Source: Agromyces aureus (GTDB lineage Bacteria; Actinomycetota; Actinomycetes; Actinomycetales; Microbacteriaceae). From it: a DNA stretch of 64,000 nucleotides. The position numbers and the translations under genes are program-made. The DNA is taken from contig NZ_CP013979.1 in NCBI RefSeq assembly GCF_001660485.1, forward strand, positions 1,984,001-2,048,000, given 5' to 3'. Within the stretch, counting starts at the first letter, position 1. Each line of letters opens with the position of its first letter. The notes under the pieces are model-generated. The model saw only the letters and a program-made list of their open reading frames with translations. It was not told where the DNA came from and did not search any database. Positions 12,679-21,834 of the stretch are shown here, piece after piece.

Positions 12679-12981
12679 ATGTCCGAAATCACTGCGGAGC
12701 AGGTCGCGCATCTCGCGAACCTCGCACGCATCGCGCTCACCGAAGAAGAGATCGCGCACCTCACGACGGAGCTCGGCCAGATCATGCAGGCCGTCGAGAA
12801 GGTCAGCGAGGTCGCCACACCCGACGTGCCGCCGACCAGCCACCCGATCCCGCTGCAGAACGTGTTCCGCGCCGACGTCGTCGGCGCCGACGTGCTGACC
12901 GCCGAGCAGGCCGTCGCCGGCGCGCCGGAGGCCGACGGTTCGCGATTCGTCGTCTCGGCGATCCTGGGGGAGGAGCAGTGA
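12679..12981 (+). CDS. gatC: Asp-tRNA(Asn)/Glu-tRNA(Gln) amidotransferase subunit C
   Basis: 100 residues, the usual size. GatC stabilises GatA and links it to GatB in the complex that makes Gln-tRNA(Gln) or Asn-tRNA(Asn) from mischarged tRNA. The N-terminal helix [16 protein letters not shown] and the C-terminal [12 protein letters not shown] are typical. It is the first gene of gatCAB; its stop codon overlaps the gatA start as GTGA. Confidence 0.95.
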   Translation: MSEITAEQVAHLANLARIALTEEEIAHLTTELGQIMQAVEKVSEVATPDVPPTSHPIPLQNVFRADVVGADVLTAEQAVAGAPEADGSRFVVSAILGEEQ

Positions 12982-14510
12982 GCGAGATCATCCGCCTGAC
13001 CGCCGCCGAGCTCGGGGCGAAGATCGCCGCGGGCGACGTCTCCTCGGTCGAGGCCACCCGCGCCCACCTCGACCGCATCGCGGCCGTCGATGGCGCCGTG
13101 CACGCCTTCCTCCACGTCGACGCCGAGGGCGCCCTCGCCGCGGCCGCCGATGTCGACCGTCGTCGCGCCGCCGGTGAGTCGTTCGGCCCGCTGGCCGGCG
13201 TGCCCATCGCCGTCAAGGACGTCCTCGTCACCGAGGGCATGCCCTCGACCGCGGGGTCGCGCATCCTCGAGGGCTGGATCCCGCCCTACGACGCGACGCC
13301 CGTGCGGCTCGTGCGCGAGGCGGGCATGATCCCGCTCGGCAAGACCAACATGGATGAGTTCGCCATGGGCTCCTCGACCGAGCACTCGGCGTACGGTCCG
13401 ACCCACAACCCGTGGGATCTCGACCGCATCCCCGGCGGTTCGGGCGGCGGCTCAGCCGCCTCCGTCGCGGCCTTCGAGGCCCCCCTCGCGCTCGGCAGCG
13501 ACACGGGCGGGTCGATCCGCCAGCCGGCGCACGTCACGGGCACCGTCGGCGTCAAGCCGACCTACGGCGCCGTGAGCCGATACGGTTCGATCGCCCTGGC
13601 GTCGAGCCTCGACCAGATCGGCCCGGTCACGCGCACCGTGCTCGACGCCGCGCTGCTGCAAGACGTGATCGCAGGCCACGACCCGCACGACTCGACCTCG
13701 ATCGCCGAGCCCTGGCCGTCGATGGCCGACGCCGTCCGGCGAGCGGATGTCGCGGGCGTCCGCATCGGCGTCGTCAAGCAGCTCGACTCCGACGGCGTGC
13801 AGGCGGGCGTGCGTTCGCGGTTCCACGAAGCGCTCGCGCTCCTCGAGCGCAACGGCGCCGAGATCGTCGAGATCGACGCCCCGAGCTTCGAGTACGCGAT
13901 CGCCGCGTACTACCTGATCCTCCCGGCCGAGGCCTCGTCGAACCTGGCGAAGTTCGACTCGGTTCGCTTCGGCCTGCGGGTCACGCCAGAGGGCGGCGGC
14001 ACGGTCGAGCAGGTCATGGCGGCCACGCGCGAGGCGGGGTTCGGCCCCGAGGTCAAGCGCCGCATCATCCTCGGCACCTACGCGCTCTCTGCCGGCTACT
14101 ACGACGCCTACTACGGCAGCGCGCAGAAGGTGCGCACGCTCGTGCAGCGCGACTTCGACGCCGCCTTCGCGAAGGTCGACGTGCTCGCGACGCCGACCGC
14201 GCCGACGACCGCGTTCAAGCTCGGTGAGAAGCTCGACGACCCGCTGTCGATGTACCTCAACGATGTGGCGACGATCCCGGCGAACCTCGCCGGCGTGCCC
14301 GGCATCTCGCTGCCCGCGGGCCTCGCGCCCGAAGACGGACTGCCCGTCGGCATCCAGTTCCTGGCACCGGCGCGCCAGGACGCCCGCCTCTACAACGTGG
14401 GCGGCGCGCTCGAGCGCCTGCTCGAGGCCGAGTGGGGTGCGCCGCTGCTGAGCCGCGCGCCCGATCTGTCTTCGCATGAGATGGCTGCGGCCGAGGAAGG
14501 TGCACTCTGA
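12978..14510 (+). CDS. gatA: Asp/Glu-tRNA amidotransferase subunit A
   Basis: 510 residues. It is the glutamine amidase subunit that supplies ammonia to GatB. The amidase signature is intact: Lys in [23 protein letters not shown], and the nucleophile Ser in [12 protein letters not shown], giving the Ser-cisSer-Lys triad. The GTG start at 12978 overlaps the gatC stop as GTGA; the frame is open further upstream through gatC but that is not coding. The stop overlaps gatB. Confidence 0.96.
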   Translation: MSEIIRLTAAELGAKIAAGDVSSVEATRAHLDRIAAVDGAVHAFLHVDAEGALAAAADVDRRRAAGESFGPLAGVPIAVKDVLVTEGMPSTAGSRILEGWIPPYDATPVRLVREAGMIPLGKTNMDEFAMGSSTEHSAYGPTHNPWDLDRIPGGSGGGSAASVAAFEAPLALGSDTGGSIRQPAHVTGTVGVKPTYGAVSRYGSIALASSLDQIGPVTRTVLDAALLQDVIAGHDPHDSTSIAEPWPSMADAVRRADVAGVRIGVVKQLDSDGVQAGVRSRFHEALALLERNGAEIVEIDAPSFEYAIAAYYLILPAEASSNLAKFDSVRFGLRVTPEGGGTVEQVMAATREAGFGPEVKRRIILGTYALSAGYYDAYYGSAQKVRTLVQRDFDAAFAKVDVLATPTAPTTAFKLGEKLDDPLSMYLNDVATIPANLAGVPGISLPAGLAPEDGLPVGIQFLAPARQDARLYNVGGALERLLEAEWGAPLLSRAPDLSSHEMAAAEEGAL

Positions 14511-16027
14511 TGGCCCGCGCGGCACTCATGGACTTCGACAAGGCGCTCGAGCTCTTCGAACCGGTCATCGGGCTCGAGGTGCACGTCGAGTTGAACACCA
14601 CGACGAAGATGTTCTCGTCGGCGCCCAACCCGGCCAACTCGGCGTTCCACGACGCGGCGCCGAACACGCTGATCACGCCCGTCTGCCTCGGCCTGCCGGG
14701 TTCGCTGCCGGTCGTGAACGAGCAGGCCATCCGCTCGTCGATCTCGCTCGGCCTCGCGCTCGGCTGCGAGATCGCGGCGTCGAGCCGGTTCGCGCGCAAG
14801 AACTACTTCTACCCCGACCTCGCCAAGAACTACCAGATCTCGCAGTACGACGAGCCGATCGCCTTCGACGGCGAGGTCGAGGTCGAACTCGAGAACGGCC
14901 GGGTCTTCCAGGTGCCGATCGAGCGCGCCCACATGGAGGAGGACGCGGGCAAGCTGACGCACGTCGGCGGCTCGACGGGCCGCATCCAGGGCGCCGAGTA
15001 CTCGCTCGTCGACTACAACCGCGCCGGCGTGCCGCTCGTCGAGATCGTCACGCGCCCGATCTTCGGTGCCGAGGCCGATGCCCCCGCGCTCGCGCGCGCC
15101 TACGTGTCGATCATCCGCGACATCGCGCTCTCGCTCGGCATCTCCGAGGCGCGCATGGAGCGCGGCAACCTGCGTTGCGACGCGAACGTGTCGCTCCGCC
15201 CGCGCGGCCAGGAGAAGCTCGGCACGCGCACCGAGACGAAGAACGTGAACTCGTTCCGTTCGATCGAGCGCGCGGTGCGCTACGAGATCCAGCGTCAGGC
15301 GGCGATCCTCGCCGATGGCGGCTCGATCACGCAGGAGACGCGGCACTGGCATGAGGACACGGGCACGACGAGCGCCGGTCGCCCGAAGTCCGACGCCGAC
15401 GACTACCGCTACTTCCCCGAGCCCGACCTGCTGCCGGTCGTGCCCTCGGCCGAGCTGATCGAGGAGCTGCGCGCGGCGCTGCCCGAGGCGCCTGCCGCAC
15501 GCCGCCGTCGCCTGAAGGCCGAGTGGGGCTTCACCGACGACGAGTTCCAGATCGTGGCGAACTCGGGCATGCTCAACGAGCTGGCCGAGACCGTCGCCGC
15601 CGGCGCCACGCCCGCCGCCGCGCGCAAGTGGTGGACGGGTGAGATCGCGCGTCTCGCGAATGCCGCAGACCGCGATGCCACGACCCTGGTGTCGCCGACC
15701 CATGTCGCCGAGCTCGCGGCCCTCGTCGAGGCCGGCACCCTCACCGACCGCCTGGCCCGCCAGGTGCTCGAGGGCGTCGTGGCCGGCGAGGGCTCGCCGC
15801 AGCAGATCGTCGACGCCCGCGGCCTCGCCGTCGTCTCCGACGACGGGGCGCTCATCGCGGCGATCGACCAGGCGCTGGCCTCGCAGCCCGACGTGCTCGA
15901 GAAGATCCGCTACGGCAAGGTCCAGGCCGCCGGCGCGGTCATCGGCGCGGTCATGAAGGCGATGCAGGGCAAGGCCGACGCCGCGCGCGTGCGCGAGCTC
16001 GTGCTCGAGCGGGCGACCGCCGAATAG
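14510..16027 (+). CDS. gatB: Asp/Glu-tRNA amidotransferase subunit B
   Basis: 505 residues. It phosphorylates and amidates the mischarged aminoacyl-tRNA. Motifs [28 protein letters not shown] and [10 protein letters not shown] are in the expected order, with a C-terminal YqeY-like tail (about residues 355-505). The ATG at 14510 overlaps the gatA stop as TGATG; an ATG seven codons later would also fit the family. A strong terminator follows. Confidence 0.96.
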   Translation: MARAALMDFDKALELFEPVIGLEVHVELNTTTKMFSSAPNPANSAFHDAAPNTLITPVCLGLPGSLPVVNEQAIRSSISLGLALGCEIAASSRFARKNYFYPDLAKNYQISQYDEPIAFDGEVEVELENGRVFQVPIERAHMEEDAGKLTHVGGSTGRIQGAEYSLVDYNRAGVPLVEIVTRPIFGAEADAPALARAYVSIIRDIALSLGISEARMERGNLRCDANVSLRPRGQEKLGTRTETKNVNSFRSIERAVRYEIQRQAAILADGGSITQETRHWHEDTGTTSAGRPKSDADDYRYFPEPDLLPVVPSAELIEELRAALPEAPAARRRRLKAEWGFTDDEFQIVANSGMLNELAETVAAGATPAAARKWWTGEIARLANAADRDATTLVSPTHVAELAALVEAGTLTDRLARQVLEGVVAGEGSPQQIVDARGLAVVSDDGALIAAIDQALASQPDVLEKIRYGKVQAAGAVIGAVMKAMQGKADAARVRELVLERATAE

Positions 16028-16046
16028 ACGAGTCCAGCAGTTCCCT

Positions 16047-16084
16047 GCGGGCGGTGCCCCGACCTCGGTCGGGGCACCGCCCGC
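16047..16084 (+). terminator. intrinsic terminator of gatCAB
   Basis: A perfect 18-bp stem (GCGGGCGGTGCCCCGACC and its complement) with a two-base loop lies 20 bp after the gatB stop. No T-run follows, as is usual in this group. Confidence 0.85.
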
Positions 16085-16192
16085 GGTCGTCCCGGGTGCG
16101 GGCGTCGTACCGCGCCCGACTGGCGGCGCTCACAGCGGGTTCGGGGCTGGCGACCCTAGGCTGGTCGTCCCCTGAGCGATTGGTGAGCACAC

Positions 16193-16813
16193 ATGGGTTT
16201 CCTTGATCGACTGTTCGGCGCACCCGACGACCGCGCCACCCAGCCCGCGCGGCGGGTTCCGCAGGCTCCGGCGCAATCGGAGGACGAGCGGGCCGTTGAA
16301 CGCTACCGCTACCTGCTTCGCACGGCACCGCCCGAGTCGATCGAGGCGGTGCACGCCGAGGCGTTCGCCAAGCTCACCCCCGATCAGCGTGCACAGGTCT
16401 ACCGGGCCCTGGCCGCCCAGGCGCCCGCGGGGGAGCGCGTCGTCTCCGACGAACCCTCCGCCCTCGCCCGCGCCGCGACGCGCGCCGAGCTGCGGTCGCC
16501 CGGCACCATGGAGCGCACCTTCCGGGCGACGGATGCCGCGGGCGGTCGCACCGGCCCCGGCGGCCCGTCGTTCGGCTCGATGGTCGGCGGCTCCATGCTC
16601 GGCACGGTGGCGGGCGTCGTGGTCGGCTCGATGATCGCGCAGGCGTTCCTGCCCGGTCCCGACTTCGGGGGCGACGTCGCGGGTGACGGCGGGTCCGCCG
16701 ACACCGGTGCCGACACGGGTGGCGATGCCTCGGCCGATGGCGGCTTCGGAGGCGATTTCGGTGGTGGAGATTTCGGTGGTGGCGGCGATTTCGGCGGCGA
16801 CTTCGGCTTCTGA
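16193..16813 (+). CDS. hypothetical protein with glycine/aspartate-rich C-terminal tail
   Basis: 206 residues. Residues 1-115 form a charged, helical region. One hydrophobic glycine-rich segment (SMVGGSMLGTVAGVVVGSM) follows, then a tail of GGD and GGDFGG repeats ending in DFGF. Similar proteins occur in many actinobacteria and are sometimes misnamed as transport ATPases; nothing here supports that name. The tail looks low-complexity and flexible. The function is unknown. Confidence 0.72.
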   Translation: MGFLDRLFGAPDDRATQPARRVPQAPAQSEDERAVERYRYLLRTAPPESIEAVHAEAFAKLTPDQRAQVYRALAAQAPAGERVVSDEPSALARAATRAELRSPGTMERTFRATDAAGGRTGPGGPSFGSMVGGSMLGTVAGVVVGSMIAQAFLPGPDFGGDVAGDGGSADTGADTGGDASADGGFGGDFGGGDFGGGGDFGGDFGF

Positions 16814-16870
16814 GCACCGTCTCGCCCGCGTGACCGATCGCATGACGGTGGCCGCGGGTAAGGTCGGCAC

Positions 16871-18238
16871 GTGAGCAAGCAGGACGGCTCGTCGAGGCAG
16901 GTCACCACGGGGCCCGTCGACGACTCGGCGACCCCGATCCTGCACGTCGACATGGACGCGTTCTTCGTCTCGGTCGAGTTGCTCTCGCGGCCCGAGCTGC
17001 GAGGCAAGCCCGTGCTGGTGGGCGGCACGGCGGGCAGAGGAGTCGTCGCCGCGGCCAGCTACGAGGCCCGACGCTACGGCGTGAACTCGGCCATGCCGAT
17101 GTCCGTGGCCCTGCAGCGGTGCCCGAACGCGATCGTGCTGCAGGGCGACTACCCGTCGTACTCGAAGTACTCCAAGCGCGTCATGGAGATCTTCGGCGAG
17201 ATCACGCCGCTCGTCGAGCCGTTGTCGATCGATGAGGCGTTCCTCGACGTGTCCGGCGCGCGCCGGCTGCACGGCACCCCCGCCGAGATCGCTTGGACCA
17301 TTCGCGAACGCGTCCAGGCCGAGACCGGACTCACCTGCTCGGTCGGGGTCGCCGCCACGAAGTACGTCGCGAAGGTGGCGTCGAGCCGGGCCAAGCCCGA
17401 CGGCATGCTCGTGGTGCCGGCGCACGAGACGGTCGCATTCCTGCATCCGCTGCCCGTGTCGGCGCTGTGGGGTGTGGGCCGGGTGACCGAGGAATCGCTC
17501 CTGCGCCTCGGCCTGCGCACGGTCGGCGATGTGGCGGCCATGCCGCCCGACTCGCTCGAGCGGGCCGTCGGCTCGGCGCTTGCGGCCAGGCTGGCGCACC
17601 TCGCTCGGGGCGAAGATCCTCGCGCCGTGCACACGACCCGAGTCGAGAAGAGCATCGGGCACGAACAGACCTTCGGCCACGACGTGGTCGATCCCGTCGA
17701 GATCCGCCGCGAACTGCTGCAGTTGTCGGGCAATGTCGCCGTGCGCCTGCGCAAGGCCGGGCTCGTCGCACGAACGGTCTCGTTGAAACTCCGGTACGGC
17801 GACTTCCGCACCCTCACGCGGTCGCGCACGCTGGGCGAGCCGACGGATGTCGCGCGGCGCGTCTACGACGAGGCATCAGAGGCCCTCGAAGGACTCATCG
17901 GCGACGGCCAACGCGTGCGACTCATCGGCGTGCGCGCCGAGAACCTCCGCGAGTCCGGATCAGGCGCGATGCTCTGGGATCCAGATGAGGAGTGGCGCGA
18001 CGCCGAGCGCACGATCGATCAGGTTTCGGCGAAGTTCGGCAGAGGGGCCCTGCGTCCGGCCTCGCTCGTGCAGCGCGAGGACGAGCGGCGGCAGCGCCGG
18101 GAGGCTCGCGCCGAGCACACCGCGGCCCAGCCCGCCGCTGAGCACGGTGCCGCTGGTGACCCGCGGCAGGCTCTCCGGGGGCGGGGCGCAGACGGCGACG
18201 AGCCCTTCGACCCGACCGCGGCCGGATGGGGCTGGTAG
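16871..18238 (+). CDS. dinB: DNA polymerase IV (Y family)
   Basis: 455 residues with a GTG start. It is an error-prone translesion polymerase. The catalytic acids are visible in HVDMDAFFVSVE and SIDEAFLDVSG, with the family motifs SYEARRYGVNSAMPM and CSVGVAATKYVAKVAS. The thumb, HhH and little-finger regions follow. A tail of about 70 residues after the little finger is rich in Arg, Ala and Glu and resembles extra tails on actinobacterial DinB proteins. No clear beta-clamp motif was identified. Confidence 0.93.
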   Translation: MSKQDGSSRQVTTGPVDDSATPILHVDMDAFFVSVELLSRPELRGKPVLVGGTAGRGVVAAASYEARRYGVNSAMPMSVALQRCPNAIVLQGDYPSYSKYSKRVMEIFGEITPLVEPLSIDEAFLDVSGARRLHGTPAEIAWTIRERVQAETGLTCSVGVAATKYVAKVASSRAKPDGMLVVPAHETVAFLHPLPVSALWGVGRVTEESLLRLGLRTVGDVAAMPPDSLERAVGSALAARLAHLARGEDPRAVHTTRVEKSIGHEQTFGHDVVDPVEIRRELLQLSGNVAVRLRKAGLVARTVSLKLRYGDFRTLTRSRTLGEPTDVARRVYDEASEALEGLIGDGQRVRLIGVRAENLRESGSGAMLWDPDEEWRDAERTIDQVSAKFGRGALRPASLVQREDERRQRREARAEHTAAQPAAEHGAAGDPRQALRGRGADGDEPFDPTAAGWGW

Positions 18239-18267
18239 CCGCGGCGCGGCACGGGTAGCGTGGCGAC

Positions 18268-18612
18268 ATGGCTGAACTCGTACTGGACCTGGCAGATCGC
18301 GTCGCAGGCGTCGGCGTGAAGACCGCGTACGGCGACAAGATCGAGATCGAGGGCATCGAGGTGGTGCCCGTCGCGCTCGGCTACTACGCGTTCGGAGGCG
18401 GCAACGGCACCGGCGACGCCACGTCGAACTTCAACGGCAGCGGAAGCGCAGGTGGAGGGGGCAGTCTGTCCGTGCCGCTCGGCGCCTACGTCGGCGACGG
18501 CGGGCGCGTGCGGTTCGATCCGAACCTCATCGGACTGGTGCTGGTCGCGACGCCGTTCGTGTTCGTCGTCGGACACGCGCTGAAGTCGGTGATCCGCGCG
18601 CTCAAGCGCTGA
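18268..18612 (+). CDS. GerW (YtfJ)-family protein with C-terminal TM segment
   Basis: 114 residues. The order YGDKIEIEGIEVVPVA, a glycine/serine-rich stretch, then GGGGSLSVPLGAYV matches the GerW/YtfJ family, first known as a spore protein but widespread in non-sporulating actinobacteria. The C-terminal segment LIGLVLVATPFVFVVGHAL is membrane-spanning. The stop codon lies inside an 18-bp tandem repeat. The function in this organism is unknown. Confidence 0.75.
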   Translation: MAELVLDLADRVAGVGVKTAYGDKIEIEGIEVVPVALGYYAFGGGNGTGDATSNFNGSGSAGGGGSLSVPLGAYVGDGGRVRFDPNLIGLVLVATPFVFVVGHALKSVIRALKR

Positions 18613-18656
18613 GCCGTTCGTCAGCGCTGAGCCGTTCGTCAGCGCTGAGCCGTTCG
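18605..18656. repeat. 18-bp tandem repeat, 2.9 copies
   Basis: The unit AGCGCTGAGCCGTTCGTC occurs at 18605-18622 and 18623-18640, with a partial third copy to 18656. The first copy contains the stop codon of the GerW-like gene. The third copy runs into a hairpin. Confidence 0.9.
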
Positions 18657-18668
18657 CGCGAGCGGCTC
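18647..18668 (+). terminator. hairpin after the GerW-like gene
   Basis: GAGCCG pairs with CGGCTC, and the loop contains the self-complementary TCGCGCGA, extending the stem. It lies between this gene and the riboswitch leader, so it may end the upstream transcript. Confidence 0.55.
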
Positions 18669-18751
18669 GACGTCGCTGCTCACCGCGGTGGGTCACGCCG
18701 CCGTCCGTCGTGCGCGAGCGCTCGTCGCGCGTGCGTGTACGCTGGTGCACG

Positions 18752-18842
18752 AACACGGGAGTCCGGTGAGCCGGGCTGAGAGGAAGGTTCTCAACCTTCG
18801 ACCGTCGAACCTGATCTGGATCATGCCAGCGCAGGGAGGCAT
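18752..18842 (+). promoter_or_regulatory. TPP riboswitch (THI element)
   Basis: The conserved aptamer parts are present in order: CACGGGAGTCCGG, GGGCTGAGAGGAAGG, ACCGTCGAACCTGATCTGGA, then CATGCCAGCGCAGGGAGG. These form the P2-P5 arms that bind thiamine pyrophosphate. The element precedes ykoEDC. A possible -10 box (TACGCT) lies at 18738-18743. Confidence 0.93.
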
Positions 18843-18859
18843 CCACATCTCAACAATCC

Positions 18860-18890
18860 CGTGCCGCTTTCCTTCGAACGAAAGGGCACG
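18860..18890 (+). promoter_or_regulatory. RBS-sequestering hairpin of the TPP riboswitch
   Basis: CGTGCC-G-CTTTC pairs with GAAAG-GGCACG around the loop CTTCGAAC (11 bp, one bulge). The right arm contains the AAAGG ribosome binding site of the GTG start at 18894. This looks like a translational expression platform: TPP binding would favour the closed form. Confidence 0.7.
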
Positions 18891-18893
18891 CCA

Positions 18894-19538
18894 GTGCACA
18901 CGTCAACATCCCCGACCGCCACCTCCGCGGCATCCGGAACCTCCTCCACCTCGTCGCACCGGTTCCGCTGGCGAGTCGTGGACATCGTCGTGGCGAGCGT
19001 CATCGGCGTCGCCGTCGGCGTCGTCTTCTGGGCCTGGGGCGTGGTCTGGGGCCCGATCTCGGCTCCGATCGAGGCGCTCCTCCCCGGCCTGCAGGCCGCA
19101 CCGGCGGCCGTGTGGGTCATCGCGGGCGTGCTCGGCGGGCTCGTGATCCGCAAGCCGGGCGCGGCCCTCTACACCGAGCTCGTGGCCGCCGTGGTCTCCG
19201 CGCTGATCGGCAGCCAGTGGGGCGGCCTGCTCACGATCGAGGCCGGCCTCGTCCAGGGCCTCGGCGCCGAGCTCGTCTTCGCGATCTTCCTCTACCGCAA
19301 CTGGAGGTTCCCGGTCGCGCTGCTCGCGGGGGCCGGTGCCGGACTCGCGATGGCGATCAACGACCTCGTGCTCTGGTACGCGGGCGCCGCACCGCTGTTC
19401 GCCACGGTCTACACGATCTCCGCGGTCATCGGCGGCGCGCTCATCGCGGGTGGCCTGGCGTGGCTCGCCGTCCGTGGCCTCGCACGAGCGGGTGCCCTCG
19501 ATCGGTTCGCGGCCGGGCGCGAGCTTCGGACCGTCTAG
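18894..19538 (+). CDS. ykoE: ECF transporter substrate-binding (S) component, YkoE family
   Basis: 214 residues, about six hydrophobic segments after a Ser/Thr-rich N-terminus. It is the membrane component that would bind a thiamine-related substrate such as HMP or thiamine. The segments VVDIVVASVIGVAVGVVFWAW and EAGLVQGLGAELVFAIFLYRNW are YkoE-like. GTG 18894 was chosen over GTG 18861 because AAAGG lies eight bases upstream and 18861 falls inside the regulatory hairpin. The TPP riboswitch supports a thiamine role. The stop overlaps ykoD as TAGTG. Confidence 0.86.
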   Translation: MHTSTSPTATSAASGTSSTSSHRFRWRVVDIVVASVIGVAVGVVFWAWGVVWGPISAPIEALLPGLQAAPAAVWVIAGVLGGLVIRKPGAALYTELVAAVVSALIGSQWGGLLTIEAGLVQGLGAELVFAIFLYRNWRFPVALLAGAGAGLAMAINDLVLWYAGAAPLFATVYTISAVIGGALIAGGLAWLAVRGLARAGALDRFAAGRELRTV

Positions 19539-21058
19539 TGGCCGCGCGCGGCGAATCGCCCGCGCCGGCCGTGTCGATTCGTGCACGCGGCTGGGGGTGG
19601 CGTCACGGTGGTCGGCGCCACCCCGCCGTGCGCGATCTCGATCTCGAGATCGCGCCGGGGGAGCGGGTGCTGCTGCTCGGCGCATCCGGGGCCGGCAAGT
19701 CGACCCTGCTGCACGGCCTGGCCGGTGTGCTCGGCGGCGATGACGATGGCGAGACCCTCGGCGAACTGCTCATCGACGGCCGGCGTCCAGCCGACGCTCG
19801 TGGGCGCGCGGGTCTCGTGCTGCAGGATCCCGATGCGCAGGTCGTCATGGCGCGCGTGGGCGACGACGTCGCGTTCGGCCTCGAGAACCTCGGGGTCGCG
19901 CGCGACGAGATCTGGCCCCGCGTGCGGGCGGCGCTCGACTCGGTCGGTCTCGCGCTCCCGCTCGAGCATGCGACGACCGAACTCTCGGGGGGCCAACGTC
20001 AGCGTCTCGCCCTCGCCGGCGTGCTCGCGATGCGCCCCGGACTGATCCTGCTCGACGAGCCGACGGCGAACCTCGATCCCGACGGCGTCCGCGAGGTGCG
20101 CGACGCCGTTGCGTCCGTCGCGGCGGCGACCGGGGCGACGCTCGTCGTCGTCGAGCATCGCGTCTCGACCTGGCTGCCGGTCGTCGACCGCGTGATCGTG
20201 CTCGGTGCCGCCGGTGGGGTGCTCGCCGACGGGCCTCCGGCTCGGGTGCTCGCGGAGCGCGCGGACGACCTCCGCGCGGCGGGCGTCTGGCTGCCCGACG
20301 AGGTGCCATGGCGCGCGCCCGCGACGTCGGTCGGCCCGCGGCATCCGCTGCTCGAGGCCTCGCAGCTCGACGTCGGCCGGATCGCCGGCGTCGCCGTGCA
20401 GCGCGGCATCGACCTGCAGGTGGATGCCGGCCGGGTGCTCGCCCTGGTCGGCCCCAACGGCGTCGGCAAGTCGACGCTGGCGCTCACGCTCGCGGGACTG
20501 CTGCCGCCGCAGGGCGGGCGGCTCGCGGCATCCGATCTCTTGGCGCAGGGGCTGCGCACCGAACCGATCAGGTGGCGCTCGCGCGACCTGTTGACGCGCA
20601 TCGGGACCGTCTTCCAGAGCCCGGAGCACCAGTTCGTGGCCGGATCGGTGCGGGCCGAGCTCGAGGTCGGTCCGCGGGCGTTGAAGCTCGGCGAGGGTGA
20701 ACGCCGTGCGCGGGTCGACGAGCTCCTCGAGGCGCTGCGCCTCGGACAGCTCGCGGGCGCGAACCCGTTCACCCTGAGCGGCGGCGAGAAGCGACGCCTC
20801 TCGGTCGCGACCGCGATCGCGACCCGACCGCGACTGCTCGTGCTCGACGAGCCCACGTTCGGCCAAGACGCCACGACGTGGCGCGAGCTCGCGAAGCTCC
20901 TCGTCGGGCTTCGCGACGAGGGCGTGGCGCTCGTCGCCGTGACGCACGACGAGGTGTTCGTCGACGCGATCGCCGACGAGCGGTTCGAGCTGCACCCGCA
21001 GGCCTTCGAGGTCTCGAGCATCGCCACCTCCGGCGCGAGAGGGAGTGCGCGCCGATGA
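19538..21058 (+). CDS. ykoD: ECF transporter ATPase with two fused ABC domains
   Basis: 506 residues in two ABC modules, powering uptake with YkoE and YkoC. Module 1 has GASGAGKST (Walker A), LSGGQRQRLALAG (signature) and LILLDEPTANLD (Walker B). Module 2 has GPNGVGKST, LSGGEKRRLSVATA and LLVLDEPTFGQD. The GTG at 19538 overlaps the ykoE stop by one base; the frame runs open further upstream but inside ykoE. Both sites look active. Confidence 0.9.
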   Translation: MAARGESPAPAVSIRARGWGWRHGGRRHPAVRDLDLEIAPGERVLLLGASGAGKSTLLHGLAGVLGGDDDGETLGELLIDGRRPADARGRAGLVLQDPDAQVVMARVGDDVAFGLENLGVARDEIWPRVRAALDSVGLALPLEHATTELSGGQRQRLALAGVLAMRPGLILLDEPTANLDPDGVREVRDAVASVAAATGATLVVVEHRVSTWLPVVDRVIVLGAAGGVLADGPPARVLAERADDLRAAGVWLPDEVPWRAPATSVGPRHPLLEASQLDVGRIAGVAVQRGIDLQVDAGRVLALVGPNGVGKSTLALTLAGLLPPQGGRLAASDLLAQGLRTEPIRWRSRDLLTRIGTVFQSPEHQFVAGSVRAELEVGPRALKLGEGERRARVDELLEALRLGQLAGANPFTLSGGEKRRLSVATAIATRPRLLVLDEPTFGQDATTWRELAKLLVGLRDEGVALVAVTHDEVFVDAIADERFELHPQAFEVSSIATSGARGSARR

Positions 21059-21834
21059 GCATCGCGAGCATCCGTCCCGGCCTGCCGCTCGCTCGGGTCA
21101 ACCCAGTGGCGAAGGTCGCCGCGACCGTGCCGCTCAGTATCGTGCTGATCCTCACGCTCGACGTCGTCTCGGCGAGCGTCGCGATCCTGTGCGAGATCCT
21201 CGTGTTCACGCTCGTGGGGCTCGGCGGACTGCTCTGGTCGCCCCGGACGCTTCCGATCTGGATCGCCGCGCCGCTCACGGGCGTCAGCATGGTGCTCTAC
21301 GGCGCTCCGTCGGGTGCCGTGCTGTGGGAGTTCGGCCTGATCCACGTGACCGAGGGGTCGGTGCAGATCGGCCTCGCGACGACGGCCCGCGTGATCGCCA
21401 TCGCCCTGCCCGCGGTCGTGCTGTTCCTGACGATCGACCCGACCGACCTCGCCGACGGGCTCGCGCAGACGCTTCGCCTGCCGGCCAGATTCGTGCTCGG
21501 CGCGCTCGCGGCACTCCGCCTGGTCGGGTCGTCGATCGACGACTGGCGCACCCTCCACCTCGCACGTCGGGCCCGTGGCATCGCCGATCGCGGGGTCGTC
21601 CGCCGGTCGCTCGGGCAGGCGTTCGCGATGCTCGTGCTCTCGATCCGGCGCGGCGGCACGCTCGCGACGGCGATGGAGGCCCGCGGTTTCGGCGCCGGCA
21701 CCGAGCGCACCTGGGCCCGGGTCGCCCACTTCGGCCGCGTCGAGTGGGTCGTCATCGCGGTCGGATGTCTCGTCGCCGTCGTGTCTGCGACGGTCGCCGT
21801 CACGACGGGGAGCTGGAATGTCGTCTGGTCCTGA
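21055..21834 (+). CDS. ykoC: ECF transporter transmembrane (T) component
   Basis: 259 residues, about five TM segments. It couples the ATPase to the S component. The coupling motifs are visible as ARRARGIAD and AMEARGFGAG, corresponding to the two A-R-G coupling helices of T proteins. The start overlaps the ykoD stop as ATGA. It is the third gene of the riboswitch operon. Confidence 0.88.
   Translation: MSIASIRPGLPLARVNPVAKVAATVPLSIVLILTLDVVSASVAILCEILVFTLVGLGGLLWSPRTLPIWIAAPLTGVSMVLYGAPSGAVLWEFGLIHVTEGSVQIGLATTARVIAIALPAVVLFLTIDPTDLADGLAQTLRLPARFVLGALAALRLVGSSIDDWRTLHLARRARGIADRGVVRRSLGQAFAMLVLSIRRGGTLATAMEARGFGAGTERTWARVAHFGRVEWVVIAVGCLVAVVSATVAVTTGSWNVVWS

Noticed and set aside
18605..18656. 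CRISPR-like repeat
   Set aside because: Copies are directly adjacent with no spacers and no cas genes nearby; it is a simple tandem repeat.
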